This document shows, one piece after another, positions 34,101 to 42,049 of a DNA stretch of 64,000 nucleotides (position 1 is the first letter of the stretch; each line of letters opens with the position of its first letter). Under the pieces are notes generated by a model that had not been told where the DNA came from, made no database searches, and saw only the letters and a program-made list of their open reading frames with translations. The stretch comes from Prorocentrum cordatum (taxonomy: Eukaryota > Sar > Dinophyceae > Prorocentrales > Prorocentraceae): NCBI GenBank assembly GCA_963575745.1, contig CAUYUJ010017819.1:159584-223583 (forward strand), read 5' to 3'. Position numbers and translations under genes: made by a program.

Positions 34101-37100
34101 TTTCGATATTATTTTTTGGGTTTGTCGATCGATCTTGTTTGTTGATCATTTTATTTTGGGTGTGGGTCAGGGCGAGCACGAGTTGGATTATAGTTGCACC
34201 GTGGGCCCGAAAAGGGGCCGAGGTTTCTTGCAGCACGCTGAGGACAGCATACGTAAGATGACCGTGGAGGGCGGCACGATCGGCGTCTTGTCGGCACATG
34301 CCCCTCACAACGACAAACCGCCAGAGGAGAAATGTACACTGTACGAAAATATAAGCGACGTCTTCAACAGGTGCTCAGTGAACGGCCAGAGGTTTTTCAT
34401 GGGTGATCTGAACGCACGCTTGGGGCGACGGCGGCCGGGGGAGGAGGAAGTGATTGGGGACCGCGCCTGGGACTGTGAAGCGCATGCGTAGGTGGGGTGG
34501 AACCTCCAAACCGAGACCTGCTTATGCTGTTCTGCTTCGAGAGCGGCTTCGCCATCGCCAACACCTACAAAAGCTGCGCGCCGAAAGAGAGGGCAACGTT
34601 CGCGGAGAGCGGCGCGGGCCACCAGAGCGAGGTCACCGATAAGACACATGCCATGCTGGATGTGGCTTTGGTCGAACCGCATTTCTGGTTGATGCCAAAT
34701 CAGTGCTAAGCCACCGGGAAGCGGGATTGTAAACCAACCATTTATCTATTTCGTGTTGAATACAATGCAATGCAGAACGTGGCAACGAACCCTGCCCGAA
34801 GAAACAGGACGGACGCGCGTTGAAGACCAGCCGTGGCGCAACAGTTCGTCAGCACGCTCTTGGAGAACATGGAAATGTCACAAGACAACGAGTCCGTAGA
34901 GGAGGGTTGGGCTACATTTGCGGGCGAGTTCCGTGCCAGTGAGCAGGATGTGCCAGATCTGATGTCGAGCAGCCGGCGCCCGTGGATCAGCCAGTGCACG
35001 TTGGACTTGATCGATCAGAGGTCGCTGGCGCGATCGGAGGGCAACTCCGCCGAGCAGAAAGACCTCCATCGGCAGGTGCGAACAGCGGCCAAGGCCGACA
35101 AAACAAAATGGACGGACGATTGCATCACTTCAGGATCGTGGGGCGACCTTCAGATCGTCAGAAAGCCGCGAAGGCCGACGCATTCGAGCCTGCGCAACGC
35201 AAGTGGTGCGCTCACAGCAATCGATGAAAAGGCAGACGCCATGGCTGAACGCTTAGAGAGCATCCACAGGCGAGTACGTCCAGCCAACATCCTCGACGCC
35301 CCCGCTTTGGGTCCCAATCTCCGGGTCAACGACGGCGCCTAATCTGAAAGCGAGGTCAAATCCGATATATAGCTCTTGCGGAACAGTAGGGCAGCGGGAT
35401 GCGAAGACATCCCTGCTGAGTTTTGGAAGGCTCTGACTAGGAACAGCGAGTGCTTCGCGCAAATCACGCAATTCATGACTAGCTGTTGGATGAAAATTGA
35501 AACGCCCAGAGACTGGCATAAGGCGTTGGCCAGCCATATATAAGGAGGGAAACCCAAACCTGCCCGAGGTCGTTCGCCCTATTTGCTTGCTAAGCCTCGG
35601 TTGCAAAATATACGCTTCCTTGGTGAAGATTCGGCTCCTCGAAGCGGGCGCTGACCAGCGTCTTTCAAGATATCAATTTGGTTTCTGGCGGGGTCGCAGC
35701 ACACAGGGGTTTATTTGATTGTGGGGAGACAGATCGAGGCAGCGTGGGCTGCAAAGAATGGCCACGCGTACATTCTGGCTTTCGATTGGAAGCAGGCCTT
35801 CGACTCCGTGGGCGCAAAAGCGATGCTCGCTGCCCTGGAAAGATTTCGCCTCCCCGACCAGATCCGGGACGTGATCGCCGACATGTACGCTGGCCGCGCT
35901 TTCGAGGCGAGAGACGCCGGCGGGCTCTCGCAGGAACGTGGGCAAAAGTCCGGAGTCTCGCAGGGGTGCCCCCTTTCACTCTTGCTCTGCGTCATGGTGC
36001 TGACAGTCGTCATGAGAGACGCCGAGGGCCTTCTGGGGCAGCCGGAGGCGTCGCGCGTCGGCCAGCGGGCGTATGCCGACGACACACTCCTCATGGCTCG
36101 GACAGCAGAGGATATGCACAAGTGGCTGCAGGCAGCGCAGGAGGCTGCCGGCAGTGTCGGGCTAGAGCTGCGCTGGGAGAAGCTCCAGCTCCTGCGCATT
36201 TGGTACGAAGGCGACGTCACGACGCCAGCGGGCGACGTAATCGAAGCCGCGGAGATGCTGTCGTATTTCGGAACCGCCATCGGCAACGATGGAAAAGTGG
36301 AAGGACAGCAGACTAGCTAGACGACTCGGGGCTGCTTTCTCATCCTTCTCGAATCTCCGGAAGGAATGGGACCATACAAGCATTGGCGAAACTCTTGAGT
36401 TGGAATTGTTTAACGCGACAGTCGTGCCTAAGCTTCTCTACATCATGAGCGCGTTGTGCGTCAACGCGGCGGCGAGGCGCCACCTCGACGGAGCGCGCTG
36501 CCAGATGCTCAGAATGTTAGGTGGCGTCAAACACCCAATATTATCGCATGTGTCAAACGAGGCAATCCGCCAACGGACGGGCCAGGGTCCGCTCTCCAAA
36601 AGCCTTGTGCGACACCTATTACTGATGTTCGGCAAAGTAGCGGGGGGACAAGTGGGCGACCCGCGGAGGGACTCAGCCTTCGCCCCTGGTCCGTGGCAGC
36701 ACCTGACAGACAGATGCGTCCGCAAGTGTGGGCGGCCACGGTTGGCATGGGCGAAATATTTCACCCGCGCGTCTTTCGAGTCGCTGGTGGAAGTCGCACA
36801 TGGGAAGATCTCATTCAGGACGAGCAGACTTGGAGAGAATATATGAACGCGGCATGCGCCCCCTAACGGGTTGGCATCGGCGCGCGCACTTTCCTTCCCC
36901 TTTTCCGCGTGTCCCCGGTCGTCCCCCTTGTCGTTCGTCCTTTTTTCGCTCGCTCCGCCTCGCCTCGCGCCCGCGCTCGTCGTGGGTCCCTCCCTCCCTT
37001 CGTGCGTCCTCCTCTCTGCGTTGTGTGTGAATACATCCATCATGTATAGCGCCTGCCGACGCGCCTTTCGACGTGCGGCTTCTGTTCGTCTGTCGCCTGA

Positions 37101-40100
37101 GCCAGTCCCCTCCTACAGTTCCCCTCTCAGGCGGGGTGGTGGCGATGCTGGAGAAGCTGCGCCACAAGTTCCAGGACCAGCTCCTCGACCTGCAGAAGGC
37201 CGAGATGAACGCCAAGTCAAATTTCGAGCTGCTGGCGCAGGGGCTCGAGGACAACATCGAGTACGACACTGGGAGCTCCAAGGCCAAGACCGCCCGCAGG
37301 GCCGGAAGGCTCGAGGACGCCGCCAAGGCCAAAGGCGACTTGGAGGTGACGACGAAGACCAAGGCCGACGACGAGAAGATCCTCCTCGACACCAACACCG
37401 AGTGCGACGCGAAGTCGAAGGAGTTCGAGGAGAACCAGGTGCTGTACAGGGAGGAGAACAAGGGGGGGAGGAGGACCATGTTCGACTGCTGAGGAGGAGG
37501 AGATTGGCACGCGCAGACATTATAGCGTTGTACTCACGAGACCGTGTGGGACTACGTGTGGGACCGGCTGGTGCCAGAAATCCCGCCAGATTTTCGAGCT
37601 TCGATCCTGTTTCCGCTCCTCCTCCCCCCCTTCCTTCTTCTCCCCCCCTCCTCCTCCTTCTCCACATCCTCCTCCTCCTTTTCCTCCTCTGTCCCTCTCC
37701 GTTATTATCCTTCTCGTCCCTCCATCCCCTATCACACCTTTGCCCTCTCTCCATCCCCTTCTTCTTCCCCAGTCGACCTCGAACCAGGTCCTGCGCAAGG
37801 AGGAGCTCGAGGCGATCGCAAAGGCGCACGAGATCCTGGCAAGCCCAGAGGTCAGTGGCAACGCGGCGAAGTACCTGCCCAAGCTGGTCCAGAAGGCCGT
37901 CGCGCTGGCGCAGCTGGGCAGCAAGGCCAACTCGGACGGCGACAGCCGCAAGAGGGCCGCCGCGTACCTGCAGCAGAAGGCCAAGAAGTTGGGCAGTCAG
38001 TACCTGTCCATGATGGCCCTCCGGGTGACAGAGGATCCGTTTGGCAAGGTCAAGAAGATCCAGCCGCCTGCGGCAGACCCCGCCGCCATGGCAGCGCAGG
38101 AGCGCGGCATGGTGGATGTCGAGTTCAAGGCCTTGTCCGCCCCAGTGCCCGCCAGAACTGGCGCAGGTCTACAGCATCCCCCCTCCCTGTTCGCAGCCTG
38201 GCCCTCCTCCTCGCTTATCCTCCCCCCTCCCCCCCTTACCCCCTTGCTTATCCTCCCCCCTCCCCCTTACTTATCCTCCCCCTTACTTATCCTCCTTACT
38301 TATCCTCCCCCCTTACTTATCCTTCCCCCCTTACTTACCCTCCCTCCTCCCCCTTACTTATCCTCCCCCCTCCCCCCATTCCCTCCTCTCCCCTCTCCCC
38401 TCCTCGGGGGCACCCTACGGGCTTGATCGGGGGGGGGTGGCCCTGGGCCCTTCCATGGGGGTGGCCTCCCCGGGTATGTGTGTGTGTGCTATCTATAGAG
38501 GCCCCATCCGGCGTCTCGGGGCCGCGCTGGGCGCGATGTTTGACCACAGAGCCCTCTCGGAAGTGGCATGGCCACCGGCGAAGATAGCCGCGTTTCGCGC
38601 TGGGGGCACCAGGGATCGGAGGAGGAAAGAGTACCGATCCAGCGGCTCGTCCTGGAGAGCTCTGGTCGCCACGGCTGAATTCCTCGTCGAAATCCTGGTC
38701 AGAACGCACCCAGGGAGAGGGCCAGGGAGTTGGGGTACCGGCACCTTTTTTGTCATCCCCACGCTGTCGTCGGACCCCGGTTCGGGGACCCCCAAGCGGC
38801 GCTGAGAGGCCACACCGTGTCCCGAGTCGGGGGTTCGGGGTGGCCGTGCGGTATTTGAACTTCGGCCGTTCTCCGAGGGCGTCTCTCCGGCGACGGGGGG
38901 CCTCCAGGGCCCCAGAGATCGTGTGGTGACGGACCCTGCGGCGAGGTCTCCGGGTGTCCCGGGGTCACCGCACAGTTTGTCATCGCACCGTCTTGGGACC
39001 CCCAATTGGCGCGTCGCGGCCTCGGCTGGACAGCTGCCCTTCTCAAAGGTGGCCTCTCGAGGGCGCGAAGATGATCGCGCGCTCCGCATCGTTGGGCGCG
39101 ATGCGCAGAGTTAGGCGACCCAGATCCATTTAGGAACGTCTGGGCGGGTCCTGCTGCTCTCTTGGCGCCCTCTCCTTGGGCCGTCGTGCGGGATTCTGAG
39201 GCGGCTCTGGGGCTGCCTCGGGGCACTCTCGGGGCCGCCTAGGGCCGCCTTGGGGGGTTCTTGGGACTCCCTGGAGTTTTCCCTAGGCGACCTGAAGCCT
39301 AACAGCCGCGGAACCGGCAGGAAAGCAGTTCCTGGCGGGGAGGTCGATGTGTTGTGTCGCTGGAGGCCTCTTTCGGCATCTCATCTCACTCGTGTATGCT
39401 TATTGGTTCTTGGTGCCTCTTGGGGCACCTTGGGGAGATAGCTGTTGCGGCCTGATGTTCGTTTTGGGAATATACAAGGGCGCCTTGCAGTCGTTGTGGG
39501 GCTGTCTTTGTCCGTCTTGGTGCCGTCTGGAGGGCGAAAAGGGTACCAGAAAACAAACCAAAAGGGCGATCATGGCGGTTCGGTGTGGCAGCAGAAGTTC
39601 CAGAAACGCTACCCGACAAGTGACACGCATTCTAGCACGCCGCAACGTGCTGAAGGCATGGTGGCGGATGATCAAGGATCTGATCGTTAAGCTCATGGAG
39701 ACGGCCAACGCGGAGGCAGATCACAACGCATTCTGCAGCACCGAGCTGGCCACCAACAAGCAGACTCGCGAGAATAAGGCCGCGAAGGCCGAGGACCTGG
39801 CGGCAACCGCCGACAAGCTCACCGCCGATATCGCGCTGCTCGCCGAGGAGATCACCAAGCTGGCCGACGACATCGCCAAGATCATGGCGGAGCAGGCGGA
39901 GGCTACCAAGCTCCGCAGCGATGAGAAGGCCGTCAACGCTCAGACCGTGGCGGACGCCAAGGACGGCCAGGAGGCGGTCGAGCGGGCGATTAAGATCTTG
40001 CGTGAGTTCTACGCCAAGGCGGACAGCTCCTTCGTGCAGGAGCCGTATAAGGGCATGCAGGACGTGAAGGGCGGCGTCCTGGGCATGCTCGAGGTGTGCC

Positions 40101-40795
40101 TGTCCGACTTCGCCCGCCTGGAGACGGAGACCTCCATGGCGGAGGAGGAGGCGCAGAGCAGCTACGAGAAGTTCATGGCCGAGTCGACGGAGTCGAAGGA
40201 GGTTAAGGAGGTGGCGAAGGAGCACAAGGAGGGCAACAGGGCGGACGCCGAGGCCGACCTGCGCGCCACGAAGAAGGAGCTGTCCCTGACGCAGGAGGAG
40301 CTGGACAAGGCGCTGGAGTACTACGGGGTGCTCAAGGCCGACTGCCTGGACACGGGGCTCAGCTACCAGGACAGGGCCCGCTCCGATGCGATCCACCCGA
40401 CTCGATCTTGAGTCCGACCAGCTCGGCACGACTCGGTTCCGATGCTCTGGCGATCCGATGCGGCCAGACGCCTGCATGACGTTGTCGTGCATCCCGGTGC
40501 AGCCGATCCGATTGGGCTTTGATTCCGTGCTGGTGCAACCCGATCCGTCGCAACTGTTGCTTCGATCCGACTTCCCGACTCTATGGGGATTGATCCTTCC
40601 TGTGCCTCCCACGTGGGGTCCGAGCACACGGGGTCGGAGGATCGCGCCGCAATGCTGCGCGAGCTCCTGGCCCCCTTGCCTCGGGCCTCACTTGGGAGGC
40701 GGCCGGCACGCCAGGAGCGCGTGAAGGGGCGCGAGGAGGAGATCCAGAGCCTGCAGGAGGCCCTGCGAATCCTGCAGGGCGAGGACATCGCGTGA
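12196..40795 (+). CDS. Secreted coiled-coil protein of a dinoflagellate family
   Basis: Seven exons: 12196-12408, 12603-12864, 28500-28643, 37131-37438, 37788-38057, about 39668-40369, 40715-40795. They total 1980 bp (about 659 residues) and every junction keeps phase. The start ATGGCGATG gives a signal peptide (MAMPSVIATVLVLLAQLARG). The rest is Ala/Glu/Lys-rich heptad coiled coil, with landmarks EFASFHQWCDSLRDEK, ADYDAQHEDFSESIDALERA, PPEANAYEFQSGG, VVAMLEKLRHKF, KYLPKLVQKAVALAQLGSKA, KKLGSQYLSMMALRV, FCSTELATNKQTRENKAAKA, EPYKGMQ, and the C-terminal EEEIQSLQEALRIL. I recognise this arrangement from dinoflagellate predicted proteins of unknown function; no activity is claimed. Introns start GA or GC at several sites. 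The 15.6 kb and 8.5 kb introns are filled with repeats and a LINE. Confidence 0.85.
12603..12864 (+). CDS. Coiled-coil gene exon 2
   Basis: EEKSIKEAGEQIEQLSADIA through ERAVQVLKSREA. The boundary shares GACGT with the end of the next intron (12864-12868 and 28499-28503), so the exact cut slides over five bases without changing the protein. Confidence 0.85.
13290..13799 (+). repeat. 16-bp minisatellite inside M1
   Basis: About 30 copies of CCCAGCACGACCACAC with small changes. Thr/Pro/Ser/Arg-rich and, on the complement, Gly/Val/Trp/Cys-rich frames are artefacts. Confidence 0.95.
13830..13975 (+). repeat. 24-bp minisatellite inside M1
   Basis: Six copies of TGTTTCGTGGGGTGTCTCGT plus GGAA with minor variation. 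Confidence 0.9.
14278..14575 (+). repeat. Dispersed 300-bp repeat, copy 1
   Basis: Matches 18893-19205: GTGCCGTTCAAGTGAACGG, GGGAGGAGCTCGTGTGAT, GGAGGTGGCTGGGCGGGCGC and CGACACT...TTGCTTGTCTTCGTCC. It is preceded at 14150-14275 by GTGGTGCAAGC-like 11-mers. Confidence 0.8.
14780..15430 (+). repeat. Degenerate tandem block with CGTTCCGAATCGTGCTCCCG
   Basis: About 10 short units alternate TTTTCGAGCTACCGCTCGTT and GAATCGTGCTCCCGCTGCAG. The block itself is repeated (14795-15060, then 15080-15430) and recurs at 17500-17860. Confidence 0.8.
15431..17490 (+). mobile_element. Composite element M2
   Basis: TTCCCGGAAAGGGCATGGGC at the left, TTTCCGGGTTCGTGGGTCGA at the right. Cargo: a 72-73 bp tandem array, GGATGTCTCGAGCGAAACGC repeats, then two copies of a 340-bp block with GGCACGTCCC motifs and CAGCTCGAGCTTAAGATCC. 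Confidence 0.75.
15817..16110 (+). repeat. 72-73 bp satellite inside M2
   Basis: Four units beginning ACCCTGACCCCGCCGATCTG at 15817, 15889, 15962 and about 16035. Confidence 0.9.
17500..17870 (+). repeat. Second copy of the CGTGCTCCCG tandem block
   Basis: Same units and same flanks as 14780-15430, including CATGCTATGTCAGGCT and ATTTCCGCGCTTCCGCG. Confidence 0.75.
18482..18718 (+). repeat. Tandem duplication, unit about 118 bp
   Basis: 18482-18600 and 18601-18718 share GGCGGCTGATGCCACAATG and GACGCAA. The next 18719-18890 holds AACCCGAA-rich DNA with an inverted CCCAACCCGA...TCGGGTTGGG pair. Confidence 0.8.
18893..19205 (+). repeat. Dispersed 300-bp repeat, copy 2
   Basis: Counterpart of 14278-14575. 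Both copies end at CTTGTCTTCGTCC, shortly before an M element or TCC tract. Confidence 0.8.
19217..20744 (+). mobile_element. Composite element M3
   Basis: Ends as in M2. Cargo: nine or more units of about 80 bp (19389-20110), each with GGATGTCTCGAGCGA and GCCCAGGCGGATGTCTAG, then the GGCACGTCCC block and the GTCACCCAATCAGGTGTC end segment. Confidence 0.75.
21186..22774 (+). mobile_element. Composite element M4
   Basis: Left end TTTTTTCACGGAAAGGGC. Cargo: about six 80-bp GGATGTCTCGAGCGAGACGC units, then two and a half GGCACGTCCC blocks. Same right end as M3. Confidence 0.75.
22881..24450 (+). mobile_element. Composite element M5
   Basis: Left end TTTTCCCGGAAAGGGCTCGG. Cargo closely parallels M3, with about nine 80-bp units and then two GGCACGTCCC blocks. 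Its right end abuts M6 directly. Confidence 0.75.
24451..25818 (+). mobile_element. Composite element M6
   Basis: Begins TTCCTGGAAAGGGCCTGAG immediately after the CGATCATG of M5, so M5 and M6 are head-to-tail. Shorter cargo: about four 80-bp units and two GGCACGTCCC blocks. Confidence 0.75.
26362..26424 (+). repeat. (ATG)n tract
   Basis: About 20 pure triplets. Reads poly-Met/poly-Asp on the plus strand and poly-His/poly-Ile on the complement. Confidence 0.95.
26430..27140. other. Intronic DNA, no recognised element
   Basis: Lower-repeat stretch of the giant intron. Nothing gene-like is supported. Confidence 0.4.
27160..27545 (+). repeat. Diverged tandem pair with GGCTCGAATGCCCCGCTCGG
   Basis: The halves (about 27225-27310 and 27460-27545) share the order CCTGAGAC, TCAAG, GATGAC-like, CCCGCTCGGA, CTAAC. 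Confidence 0.5.
27546..27684. mobile_element. Family K element
   Basis: CGCTCGGATGTGTGCACTTT on the left and GGACGTCCGAGCGATGGCC on the right form short inverted ends. The interior has GGATCATCCTGCCAAAAAC. Matches 59600-59738. Confidence 0.65.
27832..28410 (+). repeat. (GAT)n/(ATG)n imperfect tracts
   Basis: Two GATGAT-rich tracts (27832-28190 and 28255-28410) around a short AT-rich gap with an ATACGACTAATCGTAT palindrome (28237-28252). Confidence 0.9.
28500..28643 (+). CDS. Coiled-coil gene exon 3
   Basis: Isolated 48-codon exon between two giant introns. Reads DVPQSLAQLRSAPWLPARAK to PPEANAYEFQSG. Acceptor GCTAGGCAG; donor is GC (TCGG|GCGGTC). Joins in phase to GGVVAMLEKL at 37131. Confidence 0.85.
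28855..29002. repeat. Family H relative
   Basis: GATGCATCGACCC, ACCGATAGGGGCCC, CGGCGATGCATCGCCGATTC. Matches 56815-56960 block for block. Confidence 0.6.
29118..30020 (+). pseudogene. LINE ORF1 remnant
   Basis: One frame of 301 codons broken by three in-frame stops: TAG at 29337, TAA at 29535, TAG at 29883. The first part is acidic and coiled-coil-like (EEVEEDVKGMFRSMMEMVKS, then AEEAGKKVEELRTTVEDLKE). The second resembles a nucleic-acid-binding fold (FKGILFARFVDGG, FRGHFVWCGPDRSLQERV). ATG at 29118 is the first in frame. ORF1 identity is inferred from its position just ahead of ORF2. Confidence 0.7.
30096..30265 (+). pseudogene. LINE ORF2, first part of endonuclease domain
   Basis: LLRVSAWNVQGLTEENVGCM and LDVLCIQEAW are the N-terminal motifs of the exonuclease-endonuclease-phosphatase fold: Asn of WNVQG and Glu of QEAW are the expected metal-binding positions. 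The frame runs into the M7 left end at TTCCCGG. Confidence 0.8.
30640..30960 (+). repeat. About 62-bp tandem repeat, array 1
   Basis: Five units of CCAGGCCACCCACGGGG, then AACATGGTTGCCC and CCACGTG. The same unit resumes at 32925-33320 after the 90-bp satellite. Confidence 0.85.
31165..32850 (+). repeat. 90-bp satellite, about 19 units
   Basis: Units with GGCACACCCCTCACACGTTT, CCATAGGGAGCTCCACCGA and TGGCTGCGTTCGCATGGCGG. Period is 90 at 31261, 31351, 31441 and 31531, with later 86-89-bp units. Because the period is divisible by three, frames stay open for hundreds of codons on both strands. Confidence 0.95.
32925..33320 (+). repeat. About 62-bp tandem repeat, array 2
   Basis: About six units of CCAGGCCACCCAGGGGG, AACATGGTTGCCCCGAGCTG and ACCACGTGTTTTTACG. 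Continuation of array 1. Confidence 0.85.
34150..36866 (+). pseudogene. LINE ORF2 remainder: endonuclease end plus reverse transcriptase
   Basis: Pieces lie in different frames. Endonuclease: GTIGVLSAHAPHNDKPPEEK and FFMGDLNARLGRR (34265-34435), then after a frameshift KTHAMLDVALVEP (about 34640-34680). Linker: SSRRPWISQCTLDLIDQRSL (about 34966-35025). Reverse transcriptase: AAGCEDIPAEFWKAL (about 35390-35433), YKEGNPNLPE, QFGFWRGRSTQ, AFDWKQAFDSV (about 35780), SQGCPLSLLLCVM (about 35958) and the catalytic AYADDTLLM (about 36070). C-terminal part: TWEDLIQDEQTWREYMNAAC. Stops at 34489, 35341, 36318 and elsewhere confirm decay. Motif order fits the common dinoflagellate LINE family. Confidence 0.85.
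37131..37438 (+). CDS. Coiled-coil gene exon 4
   Basis: Acceptor CCCCTCTCAG. Reads GGVVAMLEKLRHKFQDQLLD to KSKEFEENQ. Donor is canonical (CAG|GTGCTG). The intron's first 28 bases resemble the start of the next exon. Confidence 0.87.
37788..38057 (+). CDS. Coiled-coil gene exon 5
   Basis: Acceptor CGAACCAG. Encodes VLRKEELEAIAKAHEILASP to EDPFGKVKK. The end is set by the family motif KVKKMIKDL; GATC occurs at both sides of the intron, so the cut slides over a few bases. Confidence 0.8.
38058..39667. other. Intron 5 of the coiled-coil gene
   Basis: 1.6 kb. Contains a C/T-rich minisatellite (38215-38400, CCCTTACTTATCCTCCCC units) and GC-rich DNA with CACCGTCTTGGGACCCCC-like repeats (38740-39050). 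The frame open from 39347 is intron read-through until about 39667. Confidence 0.55.
39668..40369 (+). CDS. Coiled-coil gene exon 6
   Basis: Longest exon, 234 codons. MIKDLIVKLMETANAEADHN opens it; FCSTELATNKQTRENKAAKA, EPYKGMQDVKGGVLGMLEV, SDFARLETETSMAEEEAQSS and EYYGVLKADCLDTGLSYQ follow. It ends at TACCAG|GACAGG (GA donor). The start has no AG acceptor directly before it and may lie some bases either side. Confidence 0.85.
40370..40714. other. Intron 6 with a family H fragment
   Basis: GA donor and CAG acceptor, with CCAGGA at both edges. 40612-40655 carries GGGGTCCGAGCACACGGGG and TCGGAGGATCGCGCCGCA, the left end of family H. Confidence 0.6.
40715..40795 (+). CDS. Coiled-coil gene exon 7
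   Basis: Acceptor CACGCCAG. ERVKGREEEIQSLQEALRIL then QGEDIA and TGA, the typical end of this family. Confidence 0.87.
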   Translation, partial: ERVKGREEEIQSLQEALRILQGEDIA

Positions 40796-40840
40796 GCCGC
40801 CCCCGCGCCACGGGCGTAGGGCTGACACAGCTCACGCCTC

Positions 40841-41330
40841 CACTCCTCCTCCTCCTCCTCCTCCTCCTCCTCCTCCTCCTCCTTCTTCTCCTCCTCCTCC
40901 TCCTCCTCCCTCCTCCTCCTCCTCCTCCTCCTCCTCCTCCCCCCTCCTCCTCCCTCCTCCCTCCTCCCTCCTCCTCCTCCTCCTCCTCCTCCTCCTCCTC
41001 CTCCTCCTCCTCTCTCCTCCTCCTCCTCCCCTCCTCCTCCCTCCTCCCTCCTCCCTCCTCCCTCCTCCCTCCTCCCTCCTCACTCCTCCCTCCTCCCCCT
41101 TCCTCCTCCTACTCCTCCCCCCTCCTCCTCTTCCTCCTCCCTCTTCCTCCCCCTCCTCCTCCTCCTCCGTCCTCCTCCTCCTCCTCGTCGTCCTCCTCCT
41201 CCTCCCTCCTCCCTCCTCCCTCCTCCCTCCTCCCTCCTCCTCCCCCTCATCTTCCCTTTCCTCCTCCTCCCTCCTCCTCCTCTTTCTCCTCTTTCTCCTC
41301 CGCCTCCTCCTCCTCCGGCCGATTCGATTC
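40841..41330 (+). repeat. (TCC)n tract, about 490 bp
   Basis: TCC repeat passing into TCCTCCC heptamer-like units (41030-41100, 41205-41245). Begins 46 bp after the coiled-coil gene stop. Confidence 0.95.
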
Positions 41331-42049
41331 GGTCTCATGCACCTCTCCCCTCATACCACAACGCATGCGTTTGTGTCAGTACGCGCATTATGCGAAGACC
41401 ATCCAGTCGATCGTTCATTGATCTACTCTTCTTATGTATGCCGCAATGTACCCAAGAAAGCACTAACAACTAACAGCAGAGATGCCCCCAGAAGAGGACG
41501 AACTCCTAGCCAAGGCGCGGATCCATAAGCCGAATTTTCCACACCCAGGAGCGTCCGGATGATATTTCGACCACTTCATCTTCTGAGCTACCATAGTTTA
41601 CGATTCCAGGCGGTGCCCGCCAGCCTTGCCACGTGCTTTGTGCAGACGCCGTCTCCAAGCTACGTGTGGCGTGATATCCTCATGGGTCTTGGCATGCGCG
41701 CTGCGCGCACCTCCTCCCCCTCCTCCGCGGGTTGAGTTTGGTGCGCTCGTGCTCCTCCTGTGCCCTCTCTCCCTCCTGCTCCTGTTCCTTTCCACCTCCT
41801 TCTGAATCCTCCCCTCTTCTCCCCCCCATGCTGCCCTCCCCCTCCTCGGGTTTGGTGCGCTCGTGCTCCTCCTGTGTCCTCTCTCCCTCCTGCTCCTGTT
41901 CCCCTCCTCCTCCTCCGTGCCCTCCCCTCCCCTTCCCCATGCTGCTCTTCCCTCTCTTCTCCTGCTCGCTGCTGTCTCCTCTGCCTGCTCCCCTCCGCTC
42001 CTCCTCCCCACCTTGAGCAAGGGCTTCTGGAGCAGGAGGGGCACATGGC
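41331..42049. other. Spacer with a diverged duplication
   Basis: TTGGTGCGCTCGTGCTCCTC and TGTCCTCTCTCCCTCCTGCT occur twice (41730-41795 and 41850-41910). No gene recognised. Confidence 0.5.

Larger units (their letters stand above)
30264..34141 (+). mobile_element. Composite element M7, inserted in LINE ORF2
   Basis: Left end ATTCCCGGAAAGGGCATGGG. The right end carries GTCACCCAATCAGGTGTTTC and GGGTTTGTCGATCGATC, a diverged form of the family right end. Cargo: about 62-bp repeats, a 90-bp satellite, more 62-bp repeats, and two GGCACGTCCC blocks. At 3.9 kb it is the largest of the seven. Confidence 0.75.
29118..36866 (+). mobile_element. Degenerate LINE (non-LTR retrotransposon), split by M7
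   Basis: ORF1-like frame 29118-30020, then an endonuclease plus reverse transcriptase ORF2 starting about 30090 and interrupted near 30265 by composite element M7. ORF2 resumes near 34150 and ends at 36866. Without M7 it is about 3.9 kb. It carries several stops and frameshifts and cannot encode working proteins. It is inserted in the coding orientation in intron 3 of the coiled-coil gene. Poly-A tail and target duplication were not identified. Confidence 0.85.

Noticed and set aside
39347-39667. An earlier start for the EPYKGMQ-containing frame, making exon 6 a separate gene
   Set aside because: Family alignment begins at MIDKL-like sequence at 39668 and the preceding residues do not match; upstream exons continue the protein in phase.
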